Positions 1 through 9,343 of a DNA stretch of 64,000 nt are shown here, piece after piece. Source of the stretch: Synechococcus sp. ROS8604 (GTDB lineage Bacteria; Cyanobacteriota; Cyanobacteriia; PCC-6307; Cyanobiaceae); NCBI RefSeq assembly GCF_014279655.1, contig NZ_CP047946.1, forward strand, positions 1,674,001 through 1,738,000, in the 5' to 3' direction. The position numbers were made by a program, and so were the translations under genes. Numbering within the stretch: the stretch's first letter is position 1; each line of letters opens with the position of its first letter. The notes under the pieces are model-generated. The model did no database searches. It worked only from the letters and a program-made list of their open reading frames with translations, and was not told the origin of the DNA.

Positions 1-146
1 GAACCAAGGTTAAGGAGATGCGGACTATCCACCATGGTTTCCATGGTGGCATCCAAATCTGCTGCAAGCTCTGCCTGCACGTGCGCATCAAACAGTTCAG
101 AGGCAAGGAAGTGACCAGCTTCAACAGATGCGATTATTTTTGACAT
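1..146 (-). CDS. N-terminus of a hypothetical protein, cut by window edge
   Basis: Only the first 48 codons are present; the gene runs off the left edge. The start ATG at 146-144 gives a peptide beginning MSKIIASVEAG, followed by an acidic helical stretch (DLDATMETMVDSPHLLNLG). Short N-terminal helices followed by a phrase like this are seen in SnoaL/NTF2-like proteins, but the fragment is too short to assign. The 5' region holds no strong ribosome binding site. Confidence 0.55.
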   Translation of the reverse strand, partial: MSKIIASVEAGHFLASELFDAHVQAELAADLDATMETMVDSPHLLNLG

Positions 147-215
147 GGCATTCCACTATCTTTTTGTTTTAAAAAAGTAGCTCTAGCTTCGCCTCCCCGT
201 CAGCCCCCTAGCGTT

Positions 216-446
216 TCACCCCATCTCGGGTGCCCAGCCTGCTCTGCTCTGCCAGGTAGGTGCCCATAGCTTGCAAGTCTTGGTGAGGTGCTGGCCCTGC
301 TGCAGCTGCTGCTGCCGGATGTTGCAAGCAACCAGCGTGTGGCAGTGCTGATCAACACCATGCCTGAAGTGCTGGCACGCCACGCACACATTGGAACACC
401 GGCAGTTCTGCAGCTCCCGATCATCCACATAGCTCCACTCCTCCAT
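216..446 (-). CDS. small Cys/His-rich hypothetical protein
   Basis: A 76-residue protein with closely spaced Cys and His residues: NCRCSNVCVACQHF, then DQHCHTLVAC, then KTCKLW. The pattern of paired cysteines and histidines suggests bound metal, probably zinc, though nothing identifies a function. The phrase HCHTLVACNIRQ is one I associate with small conserved proteins of marine Synechococcus, but I cannot confirm that without a search. It is monocistronic, and the next feature upstream is the Yfr2-like RNA on the same strand about 200 bp away. Confidence 0.6.
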   Translation of the reverse strand: MEEWSYVDDRELQNCRCSNVCVACQHFRHGVDQHCHTLVACNIRQQQLQQGQHLTKTCKLWAPTWQSRAGWAPEMG

Positions 447-643
447 AACCCCCTCGCTTTAGTACAGACGTACTAGCCTAAAGGGTGGAAGTCGTGGCGC
501 TGGAGTCCGCAACAGCCACCCCCTCACGAGACACGCTGAACGCAGGCAAAGATTTGCCGGAGCGAACCCACCACACCGGCGCTGGTGAACGCCCAACCAG
601 AGACAGCGGCCAGGGAACGAAGCAGCAGTCAAAACGAAGAGAC

Positions 644-738
644 AAAAGAAAACCCCGCCAAAGGCAGGGTTTCTCGACTTCTTAACAGGCGTGTTGCCTT
701 GTTTCCACTCCGCGAAGAAGCACTCCTCACAAATCAAT
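644..738 (-). ncRNA. yfr2: Yfr2-family small RNA, copy A
   Basis: Read on the minus strand, this has the Yfr2 features: a 5' stretch TTGTGAGGAGTG, a GGAAACAAGGCAAC core (the GGAAACA loop motif of the family), and a 3' Rho-independent terminator (AACCCTGCC, short loop, GGCGGGGTT, then T-rich). Positions 644-720 are identical to 2131-2207 (copy B). The 5' part is antisense to the Yfr1 seed ACTCCTCAC, as described for Yfr1/Yfr2 cross-talk in picocyanobacteria. The exact 5' end is not visible and is placed near 738 by length. Family membership is from motif recognition. Confidence 0.75.
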
Positions 739-817
739 TGTGCTTTGCGATTGGCGCTGTGCCACTTTCTGCCAACACTTAGGTGACTGTTACAAGATTT
801 CTGGATTTAATAGCACC

Positions 818-882
818 GTCAACCATGACAAAGGATTGACTCCTCACACCCCCCAAAGAAGGCTTCGTCGCCTTCTTTTTTT
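818..882 (+). ncRNA. yfr1: Yfr1 small RNA, copy A
   Basis: The ultraconserved Yfr1 seed ACTCCTCACAC (839-849) lies single-stranded between a 5' hairpin (GTCAA 818-822 with TTGAC 836-840) and a 3' terminator hairpin (AGAAGGC 857-863 with GCCTTCT 870-876, then T-run). A -10-like TTTAAT at 806-811 places transcription start near 818, which fits the RNA's 5' hairpin exactly. Yfr1 is an abundant trans-acting cyanobacterial RNA that represses outer-membrane protein (som) mRNAs by seed pairing in Prochlorococcus. Confidence 0.88.
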
Positions 883-980
883 ATGCCTGCTACCTGGAGA
901 CCCACAAGCAAAACAGCCGGGCTTTACCTTTCGTTACAAATGGCCTAGGCTTTGTTTCATAAAGAAAAAAGCCCCATCCG

Positions 981-1112
981 ATGACCGATTACTCAACTGC
1001 CATCTTTGGCCTGATCGCCTTCACCGGAATTGTTTCCGCTGCCGTGGTCTACATCCTTGCCCAGCCTTCCGATCTGCCAGTCGTGAAGAACGCAAAAGCA
1101 TCTCAAAACTGA
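981..1112 (+). CDS. small single-pass membrane protein (43 aa)
   Basis: ATG at 981 opens a 43-residue protein with an acidic N-terminus (MTDYS), one hydrophobic helix (about residues 7-28, AIFGLIAFTGIVSAAVVYIL) and a short polar tail ending KNAKASQN. It is too short for automatic calling but has the layout of the small thylakoid proteins common in cyanobacteria. I do not recognise it as any named Psb or Pet subunit. It follows Yfr1 copy A by about 100 bp and precedes a second small membrane ORF. Confidence 0.55.
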   Translation: MTDYSTAIFGLIAFTGIVSAAVVYILAQPSDLPVVKNAKASQN

Positions 1113-1146
1113 GCCCCCTACTGAACACTCCTTACCGGTTCAACCC

Positions 1147-1242
1147 ATGGACACCCAAGATCTTCTCGTGCTTCTCGTGAGCTTCGGGACCGCCTGCTTC
1201 GCTCTTAATATCTACAAATTGAATCAAGCGCCTCAACAGTGA
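1147..1242 (+). CDS. small single-pass membrane protein (31 aa)
   Basis: ATG at 1147 encodes 31 residues with a single hydrophobic helix (residues 5-22, DLLVLLVSFGTACFALNIY) and a short polar tail. It lies 34 bp after the previous small membrane ORF and ends about 100 bp before a strong terminator, so the two may share a transcript. No function can be assigned. The call rests on composition and context only. Confidence 0.45.
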   Translation: MDTQDLLVLLVSFGTACFALNIYKLNQAPQQ

Positions 1243-1341
1243 GCCTTACAAAGCTTCACCAGCCTATTGCTGTATGTAAATCGTTCCTTGGGCGGGATCT
1301 GCGAATGAACGTCGCTTGAGTGAGCGATCTTCCAATTAATA

Positions 1342-1374
1342 AAAAAAGATCTCTTTCCGAGGAGATCTTTTTTT
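1342..1374 (+). terminator. bidirectional Rho-independent terminator
   Basis: AAAAAGATCTC and GGAGATCTTTTT flank a short loop. A-run on one side and T-run on the other let it serve both the small + genes upstream and the TerB-like gene ending at 1401 on the minus strand. Confidence 0.75.
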
Positions 1375-1400
1375 ATGCCGGAAATTTCCTTTAAGTCGCG

Positions 1401-1928
1401 TTAGCCGAGCCAACTTAAAAGCACCTGCTTTAGAGAAGGAATGTTCCATTTTTGCAGCTCTTCATCTGCCGCCCACTGAATAGCCCGAACCCGTTCTTCT
1501 GGGTAATGAAAGGCCTCAGTGATCTTTCGAAAAAGAGCGAGCTCTTGGGCATTGATGTCTGACAAATCATCTTGATCTCTGGAGACCATGGCCGTGAGAT
1601 AGGCCAACTTGACGGCAAGATCTCGTTCTTCCTTAGACTTGAGTGCAATCAAGCGCTTGAAAAGATCATCATGCTCAATCCGCTGAGTACTTCCCCTTGC
1701 CACGCTGATGTTGCGTGACGGCAATGAATAACCTTCAACCAAACGGTTTTTCAAGGCATCACGATCTTCCTGAAGGCCATGGCTATCAATAAGAGACAGG
1801 ATCAATTCCTCTTCTTCCTGAGACATTGAGCCATCGCAGTAGGCAACCTCCTGGACAAGCTGAAGCAGGGTTATGGAGCTACTATCGTTCATCTTCAAGG
1901 CATCTTCTTCCCGACCTTCTAGCATCAT
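1401..1928 (-). CDS. TerB-like domain protein
   Basis: The protein is an all-helical TerB-type domain: QLVQEVAYCDGSMSQEEEELI near the N-terminus carries the acidic D-G-x-x-x-x-E-E signature of TerB/DjlA-type domains, and an internal YLTAMVSRDQDDLSDINAQELALFRKI-like repeat (asymmetric second half) follows. TerB domains are linked to tellurite or stress responses and membrane-associated sensing, but no substrate can be inferred here. The frame is open to 2018; I start at the ATG pair at 1928 because the extra 30 residues are not domain-like and lack an SD. 1892 is an alternative start. It is monocistronic between small RNA loci. Confidence 0.7.
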   Translation of the reverse strand: MMLEGREEDALKMNDSSSITLLQLVQEVAYCDGSMSQEEEELILSLIDSHGLQEDRDALKNRLVEGYSLPSRNISVARGSTQRIEHDDLFKRLIALKSKEERDLAVKLAYLTAMVSRDQDDLSDINAQELALFRKITEAFHYPEERVRAIQWAADEELQKWNIPSLKQVLLSWLG

Positions 1929-2130
1929 CTCTTCGTAAAATGGGGTCTCGTAATCGACATTGAGGATTGGGAGGGGGACACGACATTTGCCGAGAAGAGC
2001 GGCGATCCGCCACACCATGGATGCCGCACAGATCCAGCCCCCTTAAGGAAGCCAAAGACTTGGCATTGCAGTGATCACACTGATTCGTGAGTTGCTTCTT
2101 CCCATTAGCCAGCCGATGAAAGCTTTGGCC

Positions 2131-2224
2131 AAAAGAAAACCCCGCCAAAGGCAGGGTTTCTCGACTTCTTAACAGGCGTGTTGCCTTGTTTCCACTCCGC
2201 GAAGAAGTCCTCCTCACACCGACA
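2131..2224 (-). ncRNA. yfr2: Yfr2-family small RNA, copy B
   Basis: Positions 2131-2207 repeat copy A exactly (GGAAACAAGGCAAC core and 3' terminator on the minus strand). The 5' part differs: here it reads GGTGTGAGGAG, which is the perfect 11-nt complement of the Yfr1 seed CTCCTCACACC. Divergent from Yfr1 copy B about 90 bp away. The 5' end is approximate. Confidence 0.75.
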
Positions 2225-2311
2225 TGGTGAATGAAGAAGAGCAGCGTGCAAGACACGTCTTGTCACTTGTTGGATTGCCACAAAGCCTGAGCCTTGACCT
2301 ATAAAGAACGT

Positions 2312-2378
2312 GTCAACTCCTGACAAAGGATTGACTCCTCACACCCCCCAAAGAAGGCATCAAACACCTTCTTTTTTT
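2312..2378 (+). ncRNA. yfr1: Yfr1 small RNA, copy B
   Basis: Same architecture as copy A: 5' hairpin GTCAA (2312-2316) with TTGAC (2331-2335), seed ACTCCTCACACC, and a 3' hairpin AGAAGG/CCTTCT (2352-2372) with T-run. A -10 TATAAA (2300-2305) and a -35-like TTGCCA (2275-2280) precede it. The terminator loop is longer than in copies A and C because the closing G-C pair is lost. Confidence 0.85.
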
Positions 2379-2540
2379 ATGCGGTGAGCATCCATCTCTT
2401 GAGCCCTTGCCGCCGTAGGCCAGGCCCGCATGGCTTGAAAACTCCAAAAGAGTGCTCTTCGCGAGCAAAGCCCCACAGACATCGAAACAAACAAGTCTCT
2501 ACGTGTCAGTTAGTTGACTGAGTGGGACCTTCTTCATAAA

Positions 2541-2617
2541 GATGGACACGGCCATCTCCTCACAAGATTTGGCTCCTCACACCCCCCAAAGAAGGCTTCA
2601 TCGCCTTCTTTTTTTTT
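2541..2617 (+). ncRNA. yfr1: Yfr1-like small RNA, copy C, with two seed motifs
   Basis: A different 5' hairpin (GATGG 2541-2545 with CCATC 2552-2556) follows a TTGACT (2514-2519) and CATAAA (2535-2540) promoter-like pair. It is followed by two seed motifs, CTCCTCACAAG (2556-2566) and GCTCCTCACACC (2572-2583), and then a terminator AGAAGGC/GCCTTCT (2590-2609) with a nine-T run. The doubled seed is unlike the single-seed copies A and B. Confidence 0.78.
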
Positions 2618-2787
2618 GCCAGTCATTGCAACGAGGCGCCCCCCTGTGTGCTCTTGCAATCCATCATTGGCGCGCCGCGATCAAGCACGGTCGCTTCCTC
2701 AAGCTCAAGACGGGTGGTTGACTTGTCAGATGACTGTCCCCAGGTCATGCCCACAGAAGCCTCGATGGGGCCATTGAAAGAACTCGC

Positions 2788-3447
2788 ATGATCGGCTGGC
2801 TACAAGGAGAATGCATCGAACACTGGAGTCAGGGCGGACGTCAGGGATTGGTTATTGCCTGCGCAGGTGTGGGCTATGAGGTTCAACTGGCTTCGAGGTA
2901 CCTACAACCTCTCTCCGCAGGGACAACTTGCACCGTCTGGATTCATCAGGTGCAAAGGGACGATGGCTCGAGCTTGTTTGGCTTCCCAGATCGCAGAGAA
3001 AGAGATCTGTTTCGCGTTCTGATCAGCGTGAATGGGGTCGGTCCTCAAGTGGGGCTGGCGTTGTTGGAGAGCTGCAGCGCTGCCGAGTTGATTGAAGCGA
3101 TCATCGATGGAGACCTGCGACGCCTCACCCAAGCGCAGGGCGTAGGCAAACGCACAGCAGAACGCCTTGCGGTGGAACTTCGCGATCGGCTGGGTGCATG
3201 GAGTGCAAATCAAGACAATGATCGTTCCGACCTCTCCCTTGTGGACAGAAGTGATCTCAAATCGCTGCCGATTGATCCCGACCCCCTGCAGGACTTACAG
3301 CTCACCCTCAGCACACTCGGATATGAGGATTTAGAGATCCGCAGCGCGATGCGCGCTGTGACCAATGGAGAAGACGTCCCGGCATCGGATGACGGGGATG
3401 GGTGGTTACGCGCAAGCCTGCGTTGGTTGAACCGCCCTTCGTCGTAA
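2788..3447 (+). CDS. ruvA: Holliday junction branch-migration protein RuvA
   Basis: RuvA tetramers bind the four-way junction and load the RuvB motor during recombinational repair. The 219-residue protein shows the N-terminal OB-fold (MIGWLQGE to about 64), two helix-hairpin-helix motifs in domain II (LISVNGVGPQVGLALL and LTQAQGVGKRTAERLAVEL) and a C-terminal RuvB-contact domain (QDLQLTLSTLGYEDLEIRSAM). The length is normal for the family. It leads a + strand group with rpsO 56 bp downstream, an arrangement I consider typical of picocyanobacteria. Confidence 0.96.
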   Translation: MIGWLQGECIEHWSQGGRQGLVIACAGVGYEVQLASRYLQPLSAGTTCTVWIHQVQRDDGSSLFGFPDRRERDLFRVLISVNGVGPQVGLALLESCSAAELIEAIIDGDLRRLTQAQGVGKRTAERLAVELRDRLGAWSANQDNDRSDLSLVDRSDLKSLPIDPDPLQDLQLTLSTLGYEDLEIRSAMRAVTNGEDVPASDDGDGWLRASLRWLNRPSS

Positions 3448-3503
3448 TCGTGACCATGAAGAGGTAAATTAGTTGTTTGCACAAATAGGGCCGGACGCTT
3501 CGC

Positions 3504-3773
3504 ATGTCGCTCGATACAACGGAAAAGCAGCAACTCATCAACAGCCACCAAACCCACGCCACCGACACCGGATCGGCAGAAGTTCAGGTCGCCATGCTGA
3601 GCGAGCGCATCTCGAAGCTCAGCAGCCATCTTCAGCAAAACATCCACGATTATTCGTCCCGCCAGGGGCTGCTCAAGATGATTGGTCGTCGCAAGCGTCT
3701 GCTTGGCTACGTCCGAGGCAAGAGTGAGCAGCGCTATAGCGATCTCATTTCTAAGCTTGGAATCCGCGGCTAA
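3504..3773 (+). CDS. rpsO: 30S ribosomal protein S15
   Basis: An 89-residue S15, the primary 16S rRNA-binding protein of the platform. Family landmarks are present: [37 protein letters not shown] and the basic [11 protein letters not shown] helix ending in [12 protein letters not shown]. The length is exactly that of bacterial S15. Its stop is 28 bp before the PAM68-like gene, so co-transcription is likely. Confidence 0.98.
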   Translation: MSLDTTEKQQLINSHQTHATDTGSAEVQVAMLSERISKLSSHLQQNIHDYSSRQGLLKMIGRRKRLLGYVRGKSEQRYSDLISKLGIRG

Positions 3774-3801
3774 GCAAGCTGCACAGGATTTCACGGACCT
3801 C

Positions 3802-4218
3802 ATGGCTGATCGACGCAACTCTCTGCCCTTCGAGCCGCGCCGGTCAGCAGAAGGATCGAAAGCACAATCCAAATCCAAACGGTCTGCCTCTCAATCAGGA
3901 AGCAGTCAACCCATTCCCAAGTCTGTTGCCAACCGAATGGCACGACGCGTGGCGATCGCCACAGGCATCCCTTCAATCATGGGAATGGGTGTTTTCGTTG
4001 GAAGTTATTTCCTGGTCTCACGTCAGATCATGGAAGTTCCTCCTGGGATCACCTTGCTGGCCTCTGGTGGTTTCTTTTTGTTGGGACTAGGGGGTCTCAG
4101 CTATGGCGTTTTATCAGCCAGTTGGGAACCGAATGCAGGGACCTTGCTGGGACTCGAGCACATCAAGCCCAACATCCAGAGAATGCGCGAATCCATTCGT
4201 GCTCAAAAACAGACCTAA
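3802..4218 (+). CDS. PAM68-like photosystem II assembly protein (DUF3464)
   Basis: The family (PAM68 in plants, Sll0933 in Synechocystis) assists early photosystem II assembly at the thylakoid membrane. The 138-residue protein has a basic, Ser/Arg-rich N-terminal 45 residues, then two transmembrane helices (about IATGIPSIMGMGVFVGSYFL and the GGFFLLGLGGLSYGVL stretch) and the family phrase SASWEPNAGTLLG, ending in a polar tail with RMRESIRAQ. ATG 3802 is chosen because the longer open frame overlaps rpsO and is not conserved in character. It converges on dnaE with a 9-bp gap. Confidence 0.88.
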   Translation: MADRRNSLPFEPRRSAEGSKAQSKSKRSASQSGSSQPIPKSVANRMARRVAIATGIPSIMGMGVFVGSYFLVSRQIMEVPPGITLLASGGFFLLGLGGLSYGVLSASWEPNAGTLLGLEHIKPNIQRMRESIRAQKQT

Positions 4219-4227
4219 ATCAACGCT

Positions 4228-7200
4228 TTAATTCAGAAGAGGTTCGCTGCATGTCACGTTGAAGGACTTCTCTTGAAGATGAAGAGCAGCTTCAGAGGCA
4301 TCGCGAACACAAAATTGTGGTCCAAGACGCACATAGCGAACCGTATTTCCCTGGCGCACTGCGGCAACAACCGGGACTCTGACGCCTAACTGTTCCTGAT
4401 CTGGGCGGTAGGCCTGAAGGCATTCGCGCAATTTGTGTTGAACAGCCACATCGCTGGCCTGTTCTGGATCAAGTTCCACCATCAGTAAACGCAGATCATC
4501 AATCGCTCGACAGTCATCCACGATCAATTGGACCCGCTCGTCGCGGCGATCCACGGCGGCCCAAACCAACAAACGAGCCTCAGCCATCAGGTGATCAGCC
4601 AAACGGGCATAGCATTTAGGGAAGACCACCGCTTCACAGGATCCAGTGAGGTCTTCCAAGGTCAACACCGCCATTCGATCCCCTTTGCGAGTGGTGACCT
4701 GACGCATCTCACTCACCATCGCAATCGCACTGACCTTGGCTTTGTCGGCTTGTTCTTCCAAACTGCCGAGGCCGATAGGAGCCAAAAGTTTCGCCGGAGC
4801 AGTGAGCTGTTTTAACGGGTGATCGGAGAGATAGAAACCAACAAGGTCCTTCTCAAGCCTGAGCTTTTCAGTGGGGTGGTAATCCTTCACCGGAGGAGCC
4901 TTGGGCGCCAAGCTGAGGTCAGTTCCTGCCTCATCAGCGCCCTCACTGGACGCTGCCATCAAATCAAACAAGTTGCCCTGTCCGCTGGCGCGATCTTTGG
5001 CCCTGGACGTAGCCCAATCAAGAAGAAGGTCTAAATCAGCCATCAGTTGAGCCCGATTCGCCTCGGGCTCAAGAGCATCCATCGCTCCGCAATGGATCAG
5101 CGACTCCATACTTCTGCGATTAAGCACCGCAGAGGGAAGACGATCACAGAGATCAGCAAGGGATTGGAATGGCCCCTCTGATTCCCTAGAGCCAATCACG
5201 GCGCGAATCGCGCCATCACCAAGATTGCGAACAGCTGACAACCCAAACAGGATGCGATCACCCTTAGGAGTGAAATCAATCCCAGATGCATTGATATCTG
5301 GAGGCATCACTTCGATGCCCATTGCGTTGCAATTGGAGATGTAGCGTTGAACTTTGTCGCTGGCTCCAGCATTCACTGTGAGCAAGGCGGCCATGTAAGC
5401 CACCGGATAATGCGCTTTTAGATACGCAGTTTGATAAGTAACAGCTCCGTAGGCCGTGGAGTGGCTTTTATTAAAACAGTATTCAGCAAAGAGAACCATT
5501 TGGTCAAAGAGTTCGTCAGCGATTTTCTTATCCACACCACGATCGGAAGCGCCTTGCACAAAGATTCCACGATGTTTCTGCATTTCCGACACCTTTTTCT
5601 TACCCATGGCGCGACGGAGTAAATCCGCTTCTCCCAATGAATACCCAGCCATATCCTGAGCAATTTTCATAATTTGCTCTTGATAAACCATGATCCCGTA
5701 GGTTTCTTGAAGGATCGGCTCAATCGAGTGATGCGCGAAATCAATCACCTCACGACCATGCTTGCGATTAATAAATTTTGGAATCAGTCCTGCATCTAAA
5801 GGACCAGGACGATAAAGAGCCAAAATCGAGGAAATATCCTCTAAAGATGAGGGCTTGAGATCGCGAACGATTTGACGCATCCCCGTTGATTCCAGCTGAA
5901 AAATGCCTTCTAAGTCGCCACGAGCAAGCAAGGCATACGTTTCAGGATCTTCAAGAGGAAGCTTATCCGGATCAACTCTTTCTCCAATCGTGGTAGCAAC
6001 AAGCTCCAGAGTTTTGTCAATCATCGTGAGATTTTTCAGACCCAGGAAGTCCATCTTCAGAAGCCCCATCGACTCCACATCTTCCATGAAGTATTGAGTA
6101 ATAACCTGTCCATCATTATTTCTCTGAAGGGGAACAAGTTCATCTAGAGGATCCGCTGCAATCACAACTCCAGCAGCATGCACTCCGTAGGTTTTATTCG
6201 TCCCTTCAATGCGCATCGCCATGTCGACCCAACGCTTAACGACAGGATCTTTCTTGTACTTTTCGCGAAATTCAGGATTGGGAGATTCCTCACCGATCAT
6301 GGCTGCCAATTTTGCTGGTTTGCCGCGTACGACCGGAATCAACTTTGCAAGTCGGTCAGCATCGCCATAGGGAATATCAAGAACCCTTGCCACATCTTTT
6401 AGAACCGCCTTGGACGTCATGCGGTTAAAAGTAATGATCTGAGCCACCTTGTCTTCGCCATAACGGCGGGTGACATAGTCAATCACTTCTCCCCGACGTT
6501 CGATACAGAAGTCGGTGTCAATATCAGGCATCGACTTCCGTTCTGGATTCAGGAATCGCTCAAACAACAGGCCATTCTTCACGGGATCGATATTGGTAAT
6601 TCCTAGCGCATAGGCCACCAATGACCCCGCCGCTGATCCACGCCCCGGTCCAACGGGAATTCCCTGCTCTCGTGCAAAGCGGATGTAATCCCACACCACA
6701 AGGAAATAGGTGGGGAATCCCATCTGTTCCATGATCTTTAATTCATGGGAAAGACGATCTCCATAGATCGGATCAATGGCTGTTTCGGAATCAATCTCCA
6801 ATCGGTTGCGTAAACCCTGCTCCGTCACTTCATGGAGATAACTCACAGGAGTGTGTGGCTCTGGGATTGGGAAACGCGGCATCTGATACCGGCCAAGGAT
6901 GTCGTAATCCTCAACTTTTTCTGCAACTTGTACAGTATTGCCAATTGCTTCCAACACCACATCTGGCTCAAGATGGTCAGCAAAGAGCCGTGACATCTCC
7001 TCTTCACTTTTAAGATATTCAGTGCCGGTGTAACGCAACCTTTTAACATCACTAATCAGCTTGCCGGTGAGAACACACAGCAAAGCGTCATGCGCTTCTA
7101 CATCGTTGCGCGTGAGGTAATGAGCATCGTTGGTAGCGATCAAACGAATTCCAAGTTCCTTGGCAATCTGAACAATGCCTACATTGACGATGCGATCTTC

Positions 7201-7749
7201 AGGTGAGCCGTGGTCTTGAATTTCCAGGAAAAAATTATCGCCAAAGACGTCCTGATACCAACGGGCCACATCACGGGCTACATCCAGACGATCACGCATA
7301 ATCGCCTGAGGAATTTCACCACCAAGGCAAGCGGTGGCAACGATTAAACCTTCGCCATATTGCTTCAGCAATTGTTTATCAACACAGGCACGGGAAAAGA
7401 TTCCTCGCCCTCGCATTCCACGCAGGTGGCTGATGCTGGTGAGCTTCACCAAGTTGCGATAACCAGTGGCATTCTTCGCCAGCACCACGAGGTGATATCG
7501 GCGCTCCTTCTTAGGTTGAGGGTCATCAATGGAACCGTTGATGACGTACATCTCATTGCCGATAATTGGCTTGATGCCCGCTCCTTTGCACAACTTGAGC
7601 AGCTCTACGGCTCCGTACATCACTCCGTGATCCGTGAGTGCCAGTGCCGGCATCCCTAACTCTTTGGCACGTTCAACCATCTGAGGAAGCTGCGAGGCCC
7701 CGTCCAAAAGGCTGTAATCGCTGTGGTTGTGAAGGGGAACAAATGCCAT
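4228..7749 (-). CDS. dnaE: DNA polymerase III alpha subunit
   Basis: The replicative polymerase, 1,173 residues. An N-terminal PHP domain opens with [16 protein letters not shown]; the polymerase active site carries [19 protein letters not shown] and PDIDTDFC. A tandem HhH region and a C-terminal OB-fold follow. The site where many cyanobacteria carry the split DnaE intein (AEY before [11 protein letters not shown]) is uninterrupted, so this is a one-piece, intein-free dnaE as in marine picocyanobacteria. ATG 7749 is chosen over an upstream in-frame ATG because the PHP motif begins immediately after it. Upstream lies a perfect 18-bp hairpin separating it from gatA. Confidence 0.98.
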   Translation of the reverse strand: MAFVPLHNHSDYSLLDGASQLPQMVERAKELGMPALALTDHGVMYGAVELLKLCKGAGIKPIIGNEMYVINGSIDDPQPKKERRYHLVVLAKNATGYRNLVKLTSISHLRGMRGRGIFSRACVDKQLLKQYGEGLIVATACLGGEIPQAIMRDRLDVARDVARWYQDVFGDNFFLEIQDHGSPEDRIVNVGIVQIAKELGIRLIATNDAHYLTRNDVEAHDALLCVLTGKLISDVKRLRYTGTEYLKSEEEMSRLFADHLEPDVVLEAIGNTVQVAEKVEDYDILGRYQMPRFPIPEPHTPVSYLHEVTEQGLRNRLEIDSETAIDPIYGDRLSHELKIMEQMGFPTYFLVVWDYIRFAREQGIPVGPGRGSAAGSLVAYALGITNIDPVKNGLLFERFLNPERKSMPDIDTDFCIERRGEVIDYVTRRYGEDKVAQIITFNRMTSKAVLKDVARVLDIPYGDADRLAKLIPVVRGKPAKLAAMIGEESPNPEFREKYKKDPVVKRWVDMAMRIEGTNKTYGVHAAGVVIAADPLDELVPLQRNNDGQVITQYFMEDVESMGLLKMDFLGLKNLTMIDKTLELVATTIGERVDPDKLPLEDPETYALLARGDLEGIFQLESTGMRQIVRDLKPSSLEDISSILALYRPGPLDAGLIPKFINRKHGREVIDFAHHSIEPILQETYGIMVYQEQIMKIAQDMAGYSLGEADLLRRAMGKKKVSEMQKHRGIFVQGASDRGVDKKIADELFDQMVLFAEYCFNKSHSTAYGAVTYQTAYLKAHYPVAYMAALLTVNAGASDKVQRYISNCNAMGIEVMPPDINASGIDFTPKGDRILFGLSAVRNLGDGAIRAVIGSRESEGPFQSLADLCDRLPSAVLNRRSMESLIHCGAMDALEPEANRAQLMADLDLLLDWATSRAKDRASGQGNLFDLMAASSEGADEAGTDLSLAPKAPPVKDYHPTEKLRLEKDLVGFYLSDHPLKQLTAPAKLLAPIGLGSLEEQADKAKVSAIAMVSEMRQVTTRKGDRMAVLTLEDLTGSCEAVVFPKCYARLADHLMAEARLLVWAAVDRRDERVQLIVDDCRAIDDLRLLMVELDPEQASDVAVQHKLRECLQAYRPDQEQLGVRVPVVAAVRQGNTVRYVRLGPQFCVRDASEAALHLQEKSFNVTCSEPLLN

Positions 7750-7780
7750 ACCCCTAGCGTAAACGCATGCGCAAGATATG

Positions 7781-7825
7781 GGGGCATCACCCCCTGCACG
7801 CACCACATGCAGGGGGTGATGCCCC
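7781..7825. repeat. perfect 18-bp inverted repeat hairpin
   Basis: Positions 7781-7798 and 7808-7825 are exact inverted complements (GGGGCATCACCCCCTGCA arm) with a 9-nt loop. The hairpin lies between the end of gatA and the start of dnaE. No T-run follows on either strand, so it is not a classical intrinsic terminator. It may still stop transcription or protect the gatA mRNA 3' end. Confidence 0.8.
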
Positions 7826-7836
7826 TTTGCTATGGA

Positions 7837-9300
7837 TCAAGCAGGGATCAAGCTGCCCTCGGGGCGTCGGGCCATCACATCTGCACTCTGCTCGTACTGG
7901 TGGGCCACTTGGAGAAGCAAAGGTTCCTCGAGCACATTGCCAATCAGTTGAACCCCGATCGGCAGCCCCTCGCTGTCGAATCCACAAGGCACGTTGATGG
8001 CCGGTAGACCCGCCAAATTGGCAGGAATCGTCAGTAGATCCGCTAGGTACATCGCCAAGGGATCATCTGCATGGGCACCAGCGGCAAAGGCTGTGGACGG
8101 AGCCGTGGGGGTTAACAACACATCCACGGAGGCAAAGGCCGTCTCGAAGTCCCGACGGATCAAGGTACGAACCTGCTGGGCCTTGCGGTAGTAAGCGTCC
8201 ACATACCCAGCGGAAAGGGCATAGGTACCAATCAAGATGCGCCGTTGCACTTCACTACCAAAGCCTTCGGCTCGGCTTTGCGCCGTCATCGCAGCAAGGC
8301 TGGAGGCATCCTCAGCTCGGAAGCCGTATTTCACGCCGTCGTAGCGAGCCAAATTGGCCGAGGCTTCGGATGGGGCGATGACGTAATACGTGGCGATGCC
8401 GTCGTTAAAGCGAGGGCAGCTCACATCCACGAGCTCGGCTCCTAGAGACTGCAAGAGGTCGGAGGCGGCAAGCACCGACGCTTTGACCTGCGGGTCGAGT
8501 CCTTCCTGGTCAAAGCACTCGCGCACCACTCCGATACGAAGCCCACTCACGGAGCGTCCTAGACGATCGCGGTAATTGGGCACAGGAGCCTTGAGGCAGG
8601 TGGAGTCTCGAGGATCTTCCCCAGCGATCGCTTGCAGCAGTTCAGCTGCATCCGAGACGGATGTCGCAAAGGGACCCACTTGGTCAAGCGAGCTGGCAAA
8701 GGCCACCAGCCCATAACGACTCACACGACCATAGGTGGGTTTTAAACCCACCACGCCACAGAAGGATGCTGGCTGTCGGATGGATCCACCTGTATCGGAC
8801 CCCAGGGAGGCCATGCATTCGCCTGCGGCAACGGCTGCTGCACTTCCCCCAGAACTCCCTCCAGGCACGTGGCCCGTATTCCAAGGATTGGCGGTTGGTC
8901 CAAAGGCGGATGTTTCGGTTGAGCCGCCCATGGCGAACTCATCCAGATTGGTCTTTCCGATCAGAACCGCTCCTGAACGCCAGAGGCGATCAGTCACGGT
9001 GGATTCATAGGGCGGGACAAAGAACTCCAGCATCCGGCTGGAGCAGGTTGTGCGAATTCCTTTTGTACAGAGGTTGTCCTTGATGGCGATTGGCACACCC
9101 GCTAAAGGAGGCAGGTCCTCTCCTGCCGCCCGCGCTTCATCCAAGCGATCCGCATCAGCGCGAGCTCGATCGGCTGTGACCTCCAAAAAGGCATGGACAC
9201 TTGGATCAACTGCCTCGATTCGGGCCAGATGATGATCAGTTAGCTCCCTGGCGGAGACTTCACCGCGTTCAAGTTGCTGACGCCACTCGGCAATCGCCAT
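7837..9300 (-). CDS. gatA: Asp/Glu-tRNA amidotransferase subunit A
   Basis: GatA is the glutaminase/amidase subunit of GatCAB, which converts Glu-tRNA(Gln) (and Asp-tRNA(Asn)) to the amidated form in organisms lacking GlnRS. The amidase triad is visible with canonical spacing: Lys74 (GVPIAIKDN), cis-Ser149 (PGGSSGGS) and nucleophile Ser173 ([11 protein letters not shown]). The 487-residue length is normal. It sits downstream of a DUF1816 gene and upstream of dnaE on the same strand; gatB and gatC are not in this window. Confidence 0.97.
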   Translation of the reverse strand: MAIAEWRQQLERGEVSARELTDHHLARIEAVDPSVHAFLEVTADRARADADRLDEARAAGEDLPPLAGVPIAIKDNLCTKGIRTTCSSRMLEFFVPPYESTVTDRLWRSGAVLIGKTNLDEFAMGGSTETSAFGPTANPWNTGHVPGGSSGGSAAAVAAGECMASLGSDTGGSIRQPASFCGVVGLKPTYGRVSRYGLVAFASSLDQVGPFATSVSDAAELLQAIAGEDPRDSTCLKAPVPNYRDRLGRSVSGLRIGVVRECFDQEGLDPQVKASVLAASDLLQSLGAELVDVSCPRFNDGIATYYVIAPSEASANLARYDGVKYGFRAEDASSLAAMTAQSRAEGFGSEVQRRILIGTYALSAGYVDAYYRKAQQVRTLIRRDFETAFASVDVLLTPTAPSTAFAAGAHADDPLAMYLADLLTIPANLAGLPAINVPCGFDSEGLPIGVQLIGNVLEEPLLLQVAHQYEQSADVMARRPEGSLIPA

Positions 9301-9343
9301 CGACAGGATTTGGGTTCCAACAGCGACGCTATCAGCCGCAGGA

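Noticed and set aside
740-1180. Plus-strand 146-codon frame over the Yfr1-A region
   Set aside because: It translates the small RNA and its terminator and overlaps the small membrane ORF in another frame; no protein-like pattern.
3210-3878. Minus-strand frame over ruvA/rpsO
   Set aside because: Antisense to two certain genes; composition matches a shadow frame.
4228-7749. Split DnaE intein
   Set aside because: The insertion site ([14 protein letters not shown]) is continuous in this gene.
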